This document shows, in pieces, positions 31,221 to 41,132 of a DNA stretch of 64,000 nt. Each line of letters begins with the position of its first letter. Within the stretch, counting starts at the first letter, position 1. Below the pieces are notes generated by a model that was given only the letters and a program-made list of their open reading frames with translations, did no database searches and had not been told where the DNA came from. Made by a program: the position numbers and the translations under genes. The DNA is from Bartonella vinsonii subsp. vinsonii. Its GTDB lineage: Bacteria > Pseudomonadota > Alphaproteobacteria > Rhizobiales > Rhizobiaceae. The stretch is taken from assembly GCF_902825235.1 (NCBI RefSeq), contig NZ_CADEAJ010000009.1, positions 1 through 64,000 of the forward strand, written 5' to 3'.

Positions 31221-31586
31221 ATGTCAAAAAAAGTTATGATCGTGGAAGATAATGAACTGAATATGAAGTTATTCCGTGATCTTGTAGAGGCGAGTGGCTA
31301 TGAAACAGTTGAAACGCGTAATGGTCTTATCGCATTGGATTTAGCGCGTTCATCAATGCCTTCTCTTATCCTTGTAGACATCCAGTTACCGGAGGTATCG
31401 GGAATTGATGTTATTAAACAATTAAAGGAGGATGAGGAACTTAGATCTATCCCCGTTGTTGCTGTAACCGCTTTTGCTATGAAAGGGGATGAAGAACGAA
31501 TTCGTGCAAGTGGATGTGAAGAATATATGTCGAAGCCTATTTCTGTTCCTCATTTTATCACAATGGTGAAGCACTTCTTGGACTAA
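31221..31586 (+). CDS. divK: Single-domain response regulator DivK
   Basis: Cell-cycle signalling protein of alphaproteobacteria that shuttles between polar kinases and controls the CtrA pathway. The 121-aa protein is a receiver domain only. The acidic pocket is Glu9/Asp10, the phosphoacceptor Asp53 (ILVDIQLPE), with Thr83 and Lys105 (YMSKPI). No output domain follows. An AAAGGG ribosome site precedes the ATG. In Caulobacter and many Rhizobiales pleD follows divK; here the next gene is on the other strand and unrelated. Confidence 0.95.
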   Translation: MSKKVMIVEDNELNMKLFRDLVEASGYETVETRNGLIALDLARSSMPSLILVDIQLPEVSGIDVIKQLKEDEELRSIPVVAVTAFAMKGDEERIRASGCEEYMSKPISVPHFITMVKHFLD

Positions 31587-31855
31587 AACTTTGTTAAATG
31601 ATGATGGAAAAAGATATTGAAAAGCTCTTGATATAATTAAAGTTACGTTGCAGAGGGCTTTTTGAACAAGCGCATGGATATCTCTGAATGAGTAAAGTAC
31701 AGATTCTAAAAATTGAAATCGAGGATACAAAGCTTTTTAGAACAATTTCCTTTTAGTTCTTATCGAAGAAAATTGTCGTTTTATATTTTTATTTTCTCCT
31801 CACAGATATAGGTTGATCACGACGTTTTCTTAAAAAATCTGGTTTGGTAAGCAAA
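31587..31855. other. Intergenic region between divK and the rpsI terminator
   Basis: No gene visible. Only the convergent ends of divK and the ribosomal protein operon meet here. Confidence 0.6.
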
Positions 31856-31882
31856 AAAAAGCCCCGTCAAACGGGGCTTTTT
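31856..31882. terminator. Intrinsic terminator of the rplM-rpsI operon
   Basis: Perfect 12-bp inverted repeat aaaaagccccgt/acggggcttttt with a 3-base loop, 20 bases past the rpsI stop on the minus strand. Symmetric A/T flanks could also stop divK transcripts. Confidence 0.92.
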
Positions 31883-31902
31883 GTATTGCATAAAAATTGA
31901 AA

Positions 31903-32388
31903 TTAGCGCTTTGAGAATTGGAAAGAACGACGCGCTTTTGCTTTACCGTATTTTTTACGCTCAACAACACGGCTATCACGGGTGAGAAAGCCTCCCTTTT
32001 TCAAGATTGTGCGAAGTTCTGGTTCGTAATAAGTTAAAGCTTTAGAAATACCATGGCGTACTGCACCGGCTTGTCCAGAAAGACCTCCACCTGCAACAGT
32101 TGCAACAATATCAAATTGCGTAACCCTATTTGTTGCAACGATTGGCTGACGAAGAATCATTCTTAGAACAGGACGAGCAAAATACTGATCAAATTCTTTA
32201 TTGTTAATGGTAATTTTTCCAGAGCCAGGTTTGATCCACACGCGAGCAACGGCATCTTTACGTTTTCCTGTTGCATAGGCACGTCCTTGTGAATCAAGTT
32301 TTTGCACATGGACAGGGGCAGAATTTTCATGAACTTCTGTAATATTTGTTACAACACTAAGCTCAGAAAGAGAATTAATTTCAGCCAT
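31903..32388 (-). CDS. rpsI: 30S ribosomal protein S9
   Basis: Component of the small-subunit head; its C-terminal tail reaches the P-site tRNA. From the ATG at 32388 the protein has 161 aa, including the N-terminal extension usual in Rhizobiales (E. coli S9 has 130). The conserved core [18 protein letters not shown] and the C-terminal [16 protein letters not shown] are present. The start is two bases after the rplM stop, so the pair is co-translated. An in-frame TTG two codons upstream overlaps the rplM stop and is unlikely. Confidence 0.97.
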   Translation of the reverse strand: MAEINSLSELSVVTNITEVHENSAPVHVQKLDSQGRAYATGKRKDAVARVWIKPGSGKITINNKEFDQYFARPVLRMILRQPIVATNRVTQFDIVATVAGGGLSGQAGAVRHGISKALTYYEPELRTILKKGGFLTRDSRVVERKKYGKAKARRSFQFSKR

Positions 32389-32390
32389 AA

Positions 32391-32855
32391 TCAAGCAATC
32401 CTTTTGTTTTTGCGGTTTAAAGCACCAACGTCAAGAGCTTCGGGCTGTTGTGCTGCATGCGGGTGTTGGCTCCCAGCATAAACACGTAGATTCTTCAATT
32501 GGCGACGACCAAGTGGTCCACGAGGAATCATGCGCTCCACAGCTTTTTCAACAACACGTTCAGGAAAACGGCCCTCAAGAATCTGACGTGCTGTACGTTC
32601 TTTGATTCCACCAATATAGCCGGTATGCCAATAATATTTTTTATCTGTATATTTCTTGCCGGTGAGAGATATTTTGTCTGCATTGATCACAATAACATTG
32701 TCACCGTCATCGACATGTGGAGTAAATGTAGCTTTATGTTTGCCCCGTAAGCGGTTAGCAACAAACGTAGCAAGACGACCTAAAACAAGGTTCTCTGCAT
32801 CAATAATAACCCATTTTTTCACCACTTCAGTTGGCTTTTGTGAAAAAGTTGCCAT
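32391..32855 (-). CDS. rplM: 50S ribosomal protein L13
   Basis: Early-assembly protein of the large subunit. The 154-aa protein has the conserved [16 protein letters not shown] block near residue 15, [12 protein letters not shown] near 47 and [15 protein letters not shown] near 108. First gene of the rplM-rpsI operon, arranged as in most bacteria and divergent from recJ. The roughly 290-base divergent spacer must hold both promoters. Confidence 0.97.
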   Translation of the reverse strand: MATFSQKPTEVVKKWVIIDAENLVLGRLATFVANRLRGKHKATFTPHVDDGDNVIVINADKISLTGKKYTDKKYYWHTGYIGGIKERTARQILEGRFPERVVEKAVERMIPRGPLGRRQLKNLRVYAGSQHPHAAQQPEALDVGALNRKNKRIA

Positions 32856-33149
32856 AGAAGTATCCTTTATTGAGGCCCTTTAATATGAGGGCGTTTTTGT
32901 TGTTTTGCGTTGAAAATTGTTATCATAGCGAAATATTTAACGCGTACTGTTCGCTCTGATATAATGTCTTTTGATTTACGTCAAGAGAAAATAAAAACTT
33001 ATAAAACAGTGCTTTATAATTGAGGTATTATGATACCATCTATCGGGAAGTACTAATGCATAGTTTAAGCTGAATGGATGTTGTGAAAGAGTGTTTGATT
33101 TTTAACTCTCGATTGTATTTTATGAGCTTCCATTATAGAATAGATAGTA

Positions 33150-34934
33150 ATGCAGCAGTCCCGTTATTTTCTCAATGTTGAATCTTCTGCCTGTGGTCAG
33201 GCGTGGTTAGATGCTCTTGATGTTCAAGGGATGAACAATGCATGTGCTATTTCTCAAAAATTTGGTTTTCCAGATGCGTTAGCTCGTGTTCTCTCGGCAA
33301 GAGATGTGGACGAATCTGAAGCGGTTGCTTTTATCAATCCAACGTTGCGCACGCTCATGCCTGATCCAGAAAGTTTTGCTGATATGCCATGCGCAGCAGA
33401 GCGTATTGTGAAGGCTATTTTGAATAAAGAGAAAGTTGCAGTTTTTGGGGATTATGACGTTGATGGTGCTTGTTCATCGGCACTCGTAGCACGCTTTCTT
33501 CGCCATTTTGGTGCTGAAGTAACAATTTATATTCCTGATCGTATTGTTGAAGGATATGGTCCTAATGAACAAGCAATGAAGATGCTTGTGCAAGAAGGGG
33601 CCCGTTTAATTATTACAGTTGATTGTGGGGCAAACAGCCCAGATGCAGTAAAAGCAGTAAGGCTTGCAGGTGCCGATGTGGTCGTTTTAGACCATCATCA
33701 AATGTCTGAGGTCCATCAAGAAGCTGTTGCCCTTGTCAATCCTAATCGCCCTGATGATTTTTCTGGACAAGGGCATTTATGTGCTGCTGGCGTTGTTTTT
33801 GTCACGTTAGCATGGGTTAATCATTTATTGAAAAAGAAGAAGTTTGAAGGGACACTTCCTGATCTTCTCAGTATGCTTGATCTTGTTGCATTGGCTACCA
33901 TCTGTGATGTTGTGCCTCTACAAGGTATTAATCGTGCCTTTGTGGTTAAAGGACTCCAAGTTGCGCGTTCCATGCATAATCACGGAATGGTAGCTTTAAC
34001 AAAGGTTGCGCGTATCGGTGAGCCACTTAATAGTTTTCATTTAGGTTTTTTGTTAGGTCCTAGAATTAATGCGGGAGGGCGTATTGGTGACCAAGCTTTG
34101 GGAGCACGTTTGCTTAGCTGTGAGGATAAAGATGAAGCTGACAGAATAGCAGAACAATTGGATCAGCTTAATCAAGAACGCCAAGAAATGGAGAGTATTC
34201 AATTAGCACAAGCAGAATCTTATATTGATTCTCTTTATCAAAATCGAGAAACACCGCTATCCTTTGTGATTGCTCATCCAGAATGGCATCCGGGAATTAT
34301 TGGAATTCTTGCATCCCGCTTAAAAGAGCGTTTTTTTTGTCCTGTTTTTGCAATCGCTTTGAAAGAAGATGGAAGTGGTGTAGGGTCGGGGCGTTCAATT
34401 AACGGCATAGATTTAGGTGCACTTGTTCGTGAGGCTGTTACATTAAATCTATTAGAAAAAGGGGGAGGGCATAGTATGGCAGCAGGGATCACAATCCAAT
34501 CGTCAAAAATTGAAGTTTTTCGAGAATGGCTAGAAGAAAAAGTCTCTTTAATGGTTTCGCAGTTGCGTGCTGAAAAGTCTCTGAGGATAGATGGTTGCCT
34601 TTCTGCTTCTGGTGCTAATCAAGCGCTTTTTGAGATGATCGAAAAAGCAGGGCCATTTGGTTCAGGAAATGCTACCCCTGTTTTTGTTCTTCCCTCTCAC
34701 CGATTAATTAATTTGTGTGAGGTTGGTAAAGGGCATCTGCGTCTTGTTGTCTCTAATCTTGAAGGAAAAAAACTGCAAGGAATAGCTTTTCGTGCTGTGG
34801 GGACATCACTTGGTCTTTTTCTTTCTGAAAATATTGGTGAAATGATCCATTTGGCCGGTAATCTGAGTTTGAATTATTGGAATGGAATGATCACCCCGCA
34901 ATTGCGCGTGATTGACGCAGCAGCAGTGGTTTGA
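33150..34934 (+). CDS. recJ: Single-stranded-DNA-specific exonuclease RecJ
   Basis: 5'-3' exonuclease used in recombinational and mismatch repair. The 594-aa protein shows the DHH phosphoesterase motifs in order: FGDYDVDGACS near residue 108, DCGANSPD near 161, VVLDHHQMSE near 179, and the DHHA1 part with GGGHSMAAGITI near 438. The C-terminal OB-fold region is present (FGSGNATPVFVL near 510). The length is normal. It converges with parE, leaving only about 20 bases between the stops. Confidence 0.96.
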   Translation: MQQSRYFLNVESSACGQAWLDALDVQGMNNACAISQKFGFPDALARVLSARDVDESEAVAFINPTLRTLMPDPESFADMPCAAERIVKAILNKEKVAVFGDYDVDGACSSALVARFLRHFGAEVTIYIPDRIVEGYGPNEQAMKMLVQEGARLIITVDCGANSPDAVKAVRLAGADVVVLDHHQMSEVHQEAVALVNPNRPDDFSGQGHLCAAGVVFVTLAWVNHLLKKKKFEGTLPDLLSMLDLVALATICDVVPLQGINRAFVVKGLQVARSMHNHGMVALTKVARIGEPLNSFHLGFLLGPRINAGGRIGDQALGARLLSCEDKDEADRIAEQLDQLNQERQEMESIQLAQAESYIDSLYQNRETPLSFVIAHPEWHPGIIGILASRLKERFFCPVFAIALKEDGSGVGSGRSINGIDLGALVREAVTLNLLEKGGGHSMAAGITIQSSKIEVFREWLEEKVSLMVSQLRAEKSLRIDGCLSASGANQALFEMIEKAGPFGSGNATPVFVLPSHRLINLCEVGKGHLRLVVSNLEGKKLQGIAFRAVGTSLGLFLSENIGEMIHLAGNLSLNYWNGMITPQLRVIDAAAVV

Positions 34935-34955
34935 GGAAGAATATTTTTTGAAAAA

Positions 34956-37022
34956 TTAAATGTCTAGATTGGAAGCAAACGTAGAATTTTCTTGAATAAA
35001 ACGAAACCGTGCTTCTGGTTTTGTTCCCATGAGGCTTTCTACAGTATCTTTAGTGTCTTGCATTTCCATTGCATCAATAGAAACGCGTAACAGTGTACGT
35101 TTTTGAGGATGCATAGTTGTTTCTTTAAGTTGTTCAGCACGCATTTCACCAAGCCCTTTAAAACGCCCAATTTCGATTTTAGCTTTTCCAGTGAATTCAG
35201 TCTTGAGCAATTCATCTTTATGGGTATCGTCACGTGCATAAGCGACCTTTCCTCCTTGCGATATTCGGTAAAGGGGAGGCACGGCAAGGTATAAGTGTCC
35301 TTGACGAATAAGATCGGGCATTTCTTGAAAAAAGAAGGTAATGAGGAGTGAGGCAATATGAGCACCATCAACATCTGCATCCGTCATAATAATAATACGT
35401 TCATATCTGAGATCTTTTTCGCGATATTTAGAGCGTGTCCCACATCCAAGGGCAAGTATGAGGTCACTAATTGTTTGGCTTGCGTTCATTTTTTCATGCG
35501 CAGCACTGGCTACATTTAAGATTTTTCCACGAAGAGGCAAAATTGCTTGGTTTGCTCTGTTTCGCGCTTGTTTAGCGGAACCACCAGCTGAATCACCTTC
35601 AACAATGAATAATTCAGCACCAGTAGCACTGTTTTGGCTACAATCTGCGAGTTTGCCAGGCAGACGTAATTTACGGACAGCAGTTTTACGATTTATTTCT
35701 CTATCTTGGCGCCGTCTTACACGTTCTTCAGCACGTTCAATAACCCAATCAAGAAGTTTTGTTGATTCTTGTGGAGAATTTGTTAGCCAGTGATCGAAAG
35801 GATCGCGTATTGCATTTTCAACGATACGTTGTGCTTCAATTGTTGCTAATCTGTCCTTGGTTTGTCCAACAAATTCAGGATTTCTGATGAAAACTGAAAG
35901 TATTGCAGCTGTTGAAATCATGACATCATCAGAGGTGATGATAGCAGCGCGTTTGTTTCCTATTAACTCACCATAGGATTTCAATCCGCGCAAAAGAGCT
36001 TGCCGTAGTCCTATTTCGTGTGTTCCACCTTCTCCGGTAGGAATGGTATTACAGTAAGACTGTACACAGGCATCGCCACCATGCCAAGCAATAGCCCATT
36101 CAACGGAGCCATGGCCGTTACATTGTTTTATTTTGCCAGAAAAAATTTCTGATGTTACCCGATATTCATCTTTCAATGATGAGAGCAAATAGTCTTTAAG
36201 TCCATCGGGGAAATGGAAAACAGCTTTTTCAGGAATATTTTTTGCGCCTTCAAGAATGATAGGATCACAATTCCATCGAATTTTTACGCCGCCAAAAAGA
36301 TAGGCCTTGGAGCGCGCCATCTTATAAATTTTTTCTGGATCAAAAGCTGCTTTTTCACCAAAAATTTTACTATCAGGGTGGAAACGAACGCGTGTGCCAC
36401 GACGATTATAAACATCACCCAAATTTTCCAGTTCAGACTGGGGAATACCACGTGAGAAGCGTTGTCGATAAAGTTTTCTATCGCGTGCTACTTCGACTTC
36501 CATATCATCAGAAAGAGCATTGACGACAGAAATTCCTACTCCATGTAGCCCACCAGCAGTTTGATAGGCTTTTCCATCGAATTTTCCACCTGAATGGAGT
36601 TGTGTCATGATGACTTCAAGAGTAGATTTGTTAGGCATTTGAGGATGGTTTTCAACAGGAATACCGCGCCCATTATCTGTAACCGTTAAATAACCATTTT
36701 TATCTAACGATACATCAATGAAATCTGCATAACCAGCAACAGCTTCATCCATAGCATTGTCAATGATTTCGGCAAATAAATGATGTAGCGCTTTGCTATC
36801 GGTTCCACCAATATACATTCCAGGGCGTAAACGTACAGGCTCTAAGCCTTCAAGAACTCGAATAGAGAGAGCATTATAATTATCTTCTTGCGTTTCTTTC
36901 GTGTTTTTTTTCGAATTCATCGCTTCTGAGTTCACAGGGGATGGCAGATTTTTTTCTTTTGTGTTTATCCGAGATTCGGCATTATTTAAAATACTGAAAA
37001 GATCCTTACTGTTATCGCTCAT
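34956..37022 (-). CDS. parE: DNA topoisomerase IV subunit B
   Basis: ATPase subunit of topoisomerase IV, which decatenates daughter chromosomes together with ParC. The 688-aa protein has the GHKL ATP site (DNAMDEAVAGYAD, GRGIPVE, GGLHGVGISVVNALS). The transducer domain and the TOPRIM domain follow, the latter with EGDSAGGSAKQARNR and TDADVDGAHI. The N-terminal 50 residues are a low-complexity extension common in Rhizobiales. The wording favours ParE over GyrB (FKGLGEMRAEQLKETTM without the GyrB insert). parC is not in this window. Confidence 0.94.
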   Translation of the reverse strand: MSDNSKDLFSILNNAESRINTKEKNLPSPVNSEAMNSKKNTKETQEDNYNALSIRVLEGLEPVRLRPGMYIGGTDSKALHHLFAEIIDNAMDEAVAGYADFIDVSLDKNGYLTVTDNGRGIPVENHPQMPNKSTLEVIMTQLHSGGKFDGKAYQTAGGLHGVGISVVNALSDDMEVEVARDRKLYRQRFSRGIPQSELENLGDVYNRRGTRVRFHPDSKIFGEKAAFDPEKIYKMARSKAYLFGGVKIRWNCDPIILEGAKNIPEKAVFHFPDGLKDYLLSSLKDEYRVTSEIFSGKIKQCNGHGSVEWAIAWHGGDACVQSYCNTIPTGEGGTHEIGLRQALLRGLKSYGELIGNKRAAIITSDDVMISTAAILSVFIRNPEFVGQTKDRLATIEAQRIVENAIRDPFDHWLTNSPQESTKLLDWVIERAEERVRRRQDREINRKTAVRKLRLPGKLADCSQNSATGAELFIVEGDSAGGSAKQARNRANQAILPLRGKILNVASAAHEKMNASQTISDLILALGCGTRSKYREKDLRYERIIIMTDADVDGAHIASLLITFFFQEMPDLIRQGHLYLAVPPLYRISQGGKVAYARDDTHKDELLKTEFTGKAKIEIGRFKGLGEMRAEQLKETTMHPQKRTLLRVSIDAMEMQDTKDTVESLMGTKPEARFRFIQENSTFASNLDI

Positions 37023-37102
37023 GCCGTTTGATTATCCACCTCATAAAATAAATCTTTATTAGATAAATTTTATGCCTGTTTTTTATTTAAAAATCAATGC
37101 AC

Positions 37103-37840
37103 TTAGGAAACATCAATTGTTGGACCAAAAATTTGTTCAAATGTTTGTTTCAGAGCAATATCAATGTCATGCATTGTGACAGGGAAACCTAGATCAAGAA
37201 AACTGGTTATACCATGCTTTGTGATTCCACAGGGAACAATCCCTGAATAATGCGCTAAATTAGGATTTACATTGATGGCAACTCCATGAAAGCTTACCCA
37301 TTTGCGCACTCGAATGCCAATTGCTGCAATTTTATCTTCTGAAGAGAGATTGTTTTGTGTTGATGGGCAATTGGATCGTTGAACCCAGACGCCAACGCGC
37401 TCTTCACGGCGTTCACCTCTGATATTAAATTTTGCAAGGGTTTGTATGATCCATTCTTCTAATGCACTAATAAAAGCACGGATATCTTGTTTGCGGCGTT
37501 TCAGATCAAGCATAATATAGGCAATACGTTGTCCTGGACCATGGTATGTAAATTCCCCGCCACGTCCTGCCTCATAAACAGGAAATAAGTGAGGTGCTAA
37601 AAGATCTTTTTTATTTGCACTTGTACCAGCTGTATAAAGGGAAGGATGTTCAAGAAGCCAAACTTGTTCATGCGCGTTTTTTGCAAGAATGTTCTCTACA
37701 TGCTCTTGCATATAATGCAGTGCTTCAGGATATTCGACCAAGTTATGACTTACTTTCCATTCAACTGGGGGATTTCCGCCGATTGTTTTAAAATGGTGTG
37801 GTAAGTGATTACGATCAGTATGTTTCAATTCATATGTCAT
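37103..37840 (-). CDS. lipB: Octanoyl-[acyl-carrier-protein]:protein octanoyltransferase
   Basis: Transfers octanoate from acyl carrier protein to lipoyl domains, the first step of endogenous protein lipoylation; LipA then adds sulfur. The 245-aa protein has the family blocks [33 protein letters not shown] and [15 protein letters not shown]. The catalytic cysteine is Cys204 in SGIVPCGI, and the partner lysine is in the RVRKW block. The spacing to parE on the same strand is about 80 bases, so co-transcription is possible. Confidence 0.95.
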   Translation of the reverse strand: MTYELKHTDRNHLPHHFKTIGGNPPVEWKVSHNLVEYPEALHYMQEHVENILAKNAHEQVWLLEHPSLYTAGTSANKKDLLAPHLFPVYEAGRGGEFTYHGPGQRIAYIMLDLKRRKQDIRAFISALEEWIIQTLAKFNIRGERREERVGVWVQRSNCPSTQNNLSSEDKIAAIGIRVRKWVSFHGVAINVNPNLAHYSGIVPCGITKHGITSFLDLGFPVTMHDIDIALKQTFEQIFGPTIDVS

Positions 37841-37986
37841 GAGAAATATCTACGCTGGTATTCGAGTTCGTATGGTGAACAGAAAAAATTACAGAGAAAG
37901 ATGTGAAGTTATTTATTAAAATTAAGATAATAGAATAATAGATTTTATTTAAAAAAAATTATTATGTCCACAAAACTACCCGCATT

Positions 37987-38838
37987 TTACCATCTTCCTG
38001 TTGCACCACCACCGCCTGATGAGCCACCTCCGCCCCTGAACCCTCCTCCACCTGAAGGACCACCAAATCTTCCACTAGGATATCTGCTGCCCGCTCTTAA
38101 GTTAAGAAACCAAGGTGTGAAAATGATACCCATCCAGAGATATTTCTGTGGGCCTACTTTTTTTCCAAAAATCATTGCAAGAATGGGCAGGCCAAATATT
38201 ATAAAAAAAACTAAAGCCATAATTGCATTGATGATCATTTGTTCTTTTTCAGCTTGTTTACGTTGTTCTTCAACAATTTTAGCCTTTTCTCTGATTCTAA
38301 AAGAAAATTCAGAATCACTTTCTGTAATAACGTTGATAATTGCCTGAACTGCTTCAAGAACGCCTTTTTGATAATTTCCTTTACGGAAACTGGGAAGAAT
38401 AAAAGTATTAATGATAACTGAAGAAATCGCATCTGTTAGTTGTCCTTCCAAACCATATCCTACTTCAATACGCACTTCCCGCTCGTTCGGTGCAACGACA
38501 AGCAATACACCGTTATTGAGCTGTTTTTGACCTAATCTCCATGTGCGGAAAAGAGAATTGCTATATGTCTCTATATCATGCCCTGAAAGGGTAGGGAGAG
38601 TTACAATAACAATTTGATCTCCAGTTTTCTCTTCGAGTTCAGTTAGTTTCTCTGTGAGATTTTGCTTTGTTGTATTATCAAGCAAATGAGCCACATCGTT
38701 AACATAGCCAGTTAAGGGAGGAAACTTGGTTTGTGCGTAAGTCACACACCCCAATGCAACAAGCAAACATAGAGCGCTCAAAAAAGCCTGTAAGCTTAGA
38801 AAAATGCTGCGTTGCATAGAATGTCGAAACGATTTCAT
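37987..38838 (-). CDS. TPM-domain (YgcG-like) membrane protein
   Basis: The 283-aa protein has a signal sequence or first helix at about 12-34, then a TPM domain (LTGYVNDVAHLLD... and EVRIEVGYGLEGQLTDA) that faces the periplasm. A membrane segment follows near 205-225, and the tail is very rich in glycine and serine (from about 250). TPM proteins pair with LemA in many bacteria. Here the start codon shares one base with the lemA stop, a strong sign of coupled translation. The function is unknown beyond an envelope role; TPM domains have been linked to photosystem repair in plants and to membrane protein quality control. Confidence 0.88.
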   Translation of the reverse strand: MKSFRHSMQRSIFLSLQAFLSALCLLVALGCVTYAQTKFPPLTGYVNDVAHLLDNTTKQNLTEKLTELEEKTGDQIVIVTLPTLSGHDIETYSNSLFRTWRLGQKQLNNGVLLVVAPNEREVRIEVGYGLEGQLTDAISSVIINTFILPSFRKGNYQKGVLEAVQAIINVITESDSEFSFRIREKAKIVEEQRKQAEKEQMIINAIMALVFFIIFGLPILAMIFGKKVGPQKYLWMGIIFTPWFLNLRAGSRYPSGRFGGPSGGGGFRGGGGSSGGGGATGRW

Positions 38839-39482
38839 TAATTAAAATGGACCTTTGGTGCTTGCTGGCTATTGGTATCAATCGTAAATGTTGGCATAGG
38901 TTTAGCATCACGAAACCATAGTTTTGCCCAAATCAGTGTTGGCATTGTTTTGAGAGCAGTGTTGTAGGCACGTACGGTTTCGATATAATCACGGCGTGCA
39001 ACAGAAATCCGATTTTCAGTTCCTTCTAATTGCGATTGCAGAGCAAGAAAATTTTGATTTGCTTTAAGATCAGGATAGTTTTCGACAACAGCCATAAGAC
39101 GTGACAGTGCGCTTGATAAATTTGCTTGATTGTTGAGATATTGCTTCATGAGTTCTGGGTTATTTAACATATCGGCATTAATATTTACTTGCGTTGCTTT
39201 GGCACGTGCTTCAATAACATTTGTAAAAACAGCTTGTTCATGAGCTGCATAAGCTTTGACAGTTTCTACAAGATTAGGAATGAGATCTGCACGACGCTGG
39301 TACTGGTTCAGAACTTCACTCCATGCCGCGTGTGCTTTTTCTTCATTTGTTGGTATCGTATTAAATCCACAGCCACTTAAAAATGGTATTAAAAATACTA
39401 AAAAAAGAGCGATTGAAAATCGTCTTAACATTTTAACCATAGAATAATTAGGTATCATTGAAGCAGTTTGTAAATTTAACAT
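38838..39482 (-). CDS. lemA: LemA family lipoprotein
   Basis: The 214-aa protein starts at ATG 39482, which has a GGAGA site seven bases upstream. The N-terminus carries a hydrophobic stretch and a lipobox (FLSGCGF), so it is probably lipidated at the outer face of the inner membrane. The rest is a helical LemA domain with QRRADLIPNLVETVKAYA, ENYPDLKANQNFLALQ and ENRISVARRDYIETVRAYN. It is in an operon with the TPM protein. The biochemical role is not established. Confidence 0.92.
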   Translation of the reverse strand: MLNLQTASMIPNYSMVKMLRRFSIALFLVFLIPFLSGCGFNTIPTNEEKAHAAWSEVLNQYQRRADLIPNLVETVKAYAAHEQAVFTNVIEARAKATQVNINADMLNNPELMKQYLNNQANLSSALSRLMAVVENYPDLKANQNFLALQSQLEGTENRISVARRDYIETVRAYNTALKTMPTLIWAKLWFRDAKPMPTFTIDTNSQQAPKVHFN

Positions 39483-39980
39483 AAAAATATCTCCACAGTT
39501 ATTTTATGTATATATAGGATATATCTTTTTTGTGAAAAGTATTTTTGATTTCATAAAAAAGAATTCTTCAAAAATTGAGCATTTACAAGCGATGTTTGTT
39601 TATTCTTTTAAGGTATGTGTTGTAGATTTAGGTATCTCTCGCTCTAAGGGTAATGCTGCTGGAAGTTTCTGAAAATCTTTTTTGCAAGAAATCGTTGACG
39701 ATGAATTGCGTACTGTTTATCCAGAATTATACGTATAAGCCGATGAAGGCTTAGAATTGGATTATCCATGCCTTTATGCCACACATAATACAATTAACCG
39801 GTTTTGATAAATGTCAAATTATGACAAGGCATTATTCATTCATTTTTCCGGCATTTTTCCGGATATCAAATTGATAGGACTGGAGATCCGTATAGCGGCT
39901 GTTGCCATATTTGTAATAAAAGATAAATTTTTATATTAAAGTGATATATTGATTACTTTATCGGCGTTATTGGGGAATAA
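39483..39980. other. Intergenic region with a possible decayed ORF
   Basis: From an ATG at 39592 the plus frame reads MFVYSFKVCVVDLGISRSKG, then after a stop KSFLQEIVDDELRTVYPELY, and after a second stop ADEGLELDYPCLYATHNTIN. All three pieces are in one frame, ending near 39807, so this may be a gene lost by point mutations. The family is not recognised. Confidence 0.4.
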
Positions 39981-41132
39981 ATGACGAGTATATTAGCGTT
40001 TGGATTTTTATTTAACGGTATAAGGATTTTAACAGGCGCCTTTATTGTATTTTATATGTTTGAAAAAGGGTTAACGCTTATCGATATAGGTATCATTAAG
40101 TCATTTCAAGCTTTTATTATGATGGTGACAGATATTCCTCTTGGATATTTTGCAGATAGAAAAAGTTATAAGTTATCTATCATTTTAGCAGCGGCTTTTG
40201 CAACTACATGGCTATTCCTCATGGGAGTTTCTACAAGCTTTAGTGGTTTGCTTTTGGCAGAATTTTTTAATGCATTATCACTTACATTGATTGCTGGTGC
40301 CTATAATGCTTTACTTGTTCAATATGCGAAAACAAAACTTACCTCTACTAAAAAAGTACTCGGTTCAAGCTCTCAATATAATTACATTGGCATGTTTATA
40401 TTTAGTTTGATAGGTGCATATTTTGCCGATTACTCTCGTCAATATATATGGTATATCTCTGCATTTTTAATGATGATGACAACAATATTTGGTTTATTTT
40501 TTTTGGATGATCTCAAAGGAGAGCAAAAGTTAAGAAAAGCCAATTCTTTAATTTCTGACGCAAGAGAGATGTTATCTCTTTTTGTTAAAGTTCCTTATAT
40601 CTCTCTATGTTTTTATTTTTCACTTATTTTTTTCAATATATTTTCGCAGTATTGGCAGTGGATATTTAAAGATTATGATATTCATGTGACTTATTTTTAT
40701 CTTGGTGTGATATTTTCTCTTATATTGTTTTCCCAGCTATTGGCGAGTTTTCTCTTCACAAAACTGAGTGAGAGGATGAATTTTGTTTTATTGCTGTTTC
40801 TTTCAGTTTCTATGATTTTTACAGTTGCTTTTTTTGATCCAGGAAAAGAAATTGCTGTTCTTTTAGTCTGTATGATTTTTTATTTAATTAAGTATACATC
40901 TCTTCGTGTAGAAGTTGTTTTGCACGATAGCATTAGCGATAATCTCAGGGCTACATATGAATCTTTCTTGTCAACTGTTGGAAGGCTTAGTCTATTGCTA
41001 TTCTTTTACTTTAGTGCGTATATGGTAAATATATTTGGCTTTTTGTCATTAGTTTATATTTTGGGTATTTATTTATCTATTTATTTGTTTGCAGTGTGTT
41101 TTTTAGAAGGAACTCTCAAAAAATCTCAGTGA
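39981..41132 (+). CDS. MFS transporter, probable efflux type
   Basis: Inner-membrane protein of 383 aa with about eleven or twelve helices. The N-terminal half carries a motif-A-like PLGYFADRKSYK near residues 53-64, typical of major facilitators that export drugs or small metabolites. Phe, Leu, Ile and Tyr are unusually frequent, and base composition is more AT-rich than in neighbouring housekeeping genes. This suggests acquisition or relaxed constraint. It stands alone between decayed sequences. The substrate cannot be assigned. Confidence 0.8.
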   Translation: MTSILAFGFLFNGIRILTGAFIVFYMFEKGLTLIDIGIIKSFQAFIMMVTDIPLGYFADRKSYKLSIILAAAFATTWLFLMGVSTSFSGLLLAEFFNALSLTLIAGAYNALLVQYAKTKLTSTKKVLGSSSQYNYIGMFIFSLIGAYFADYSRQYIWYISAFLMMMTTIFGLFFLDDLKGEQKLRKANSLISDAREMLSLFVKVPYISLCFYFSLIFFNIFSQYWQWIFKDYDIHVTYFYLGVIFSLILFSQLLASFLFTKLSERMNFVLLLFLSVSMIFTVAFFDPGKEIAVLLVCMIFYLIKYTSLRVEVVLHDSISDNLRATYESFLSTVGRLSLLLFFYFSAYMVNIFGFLSLVYILGIYLSIYLFAVCFLEGTLKKSQ

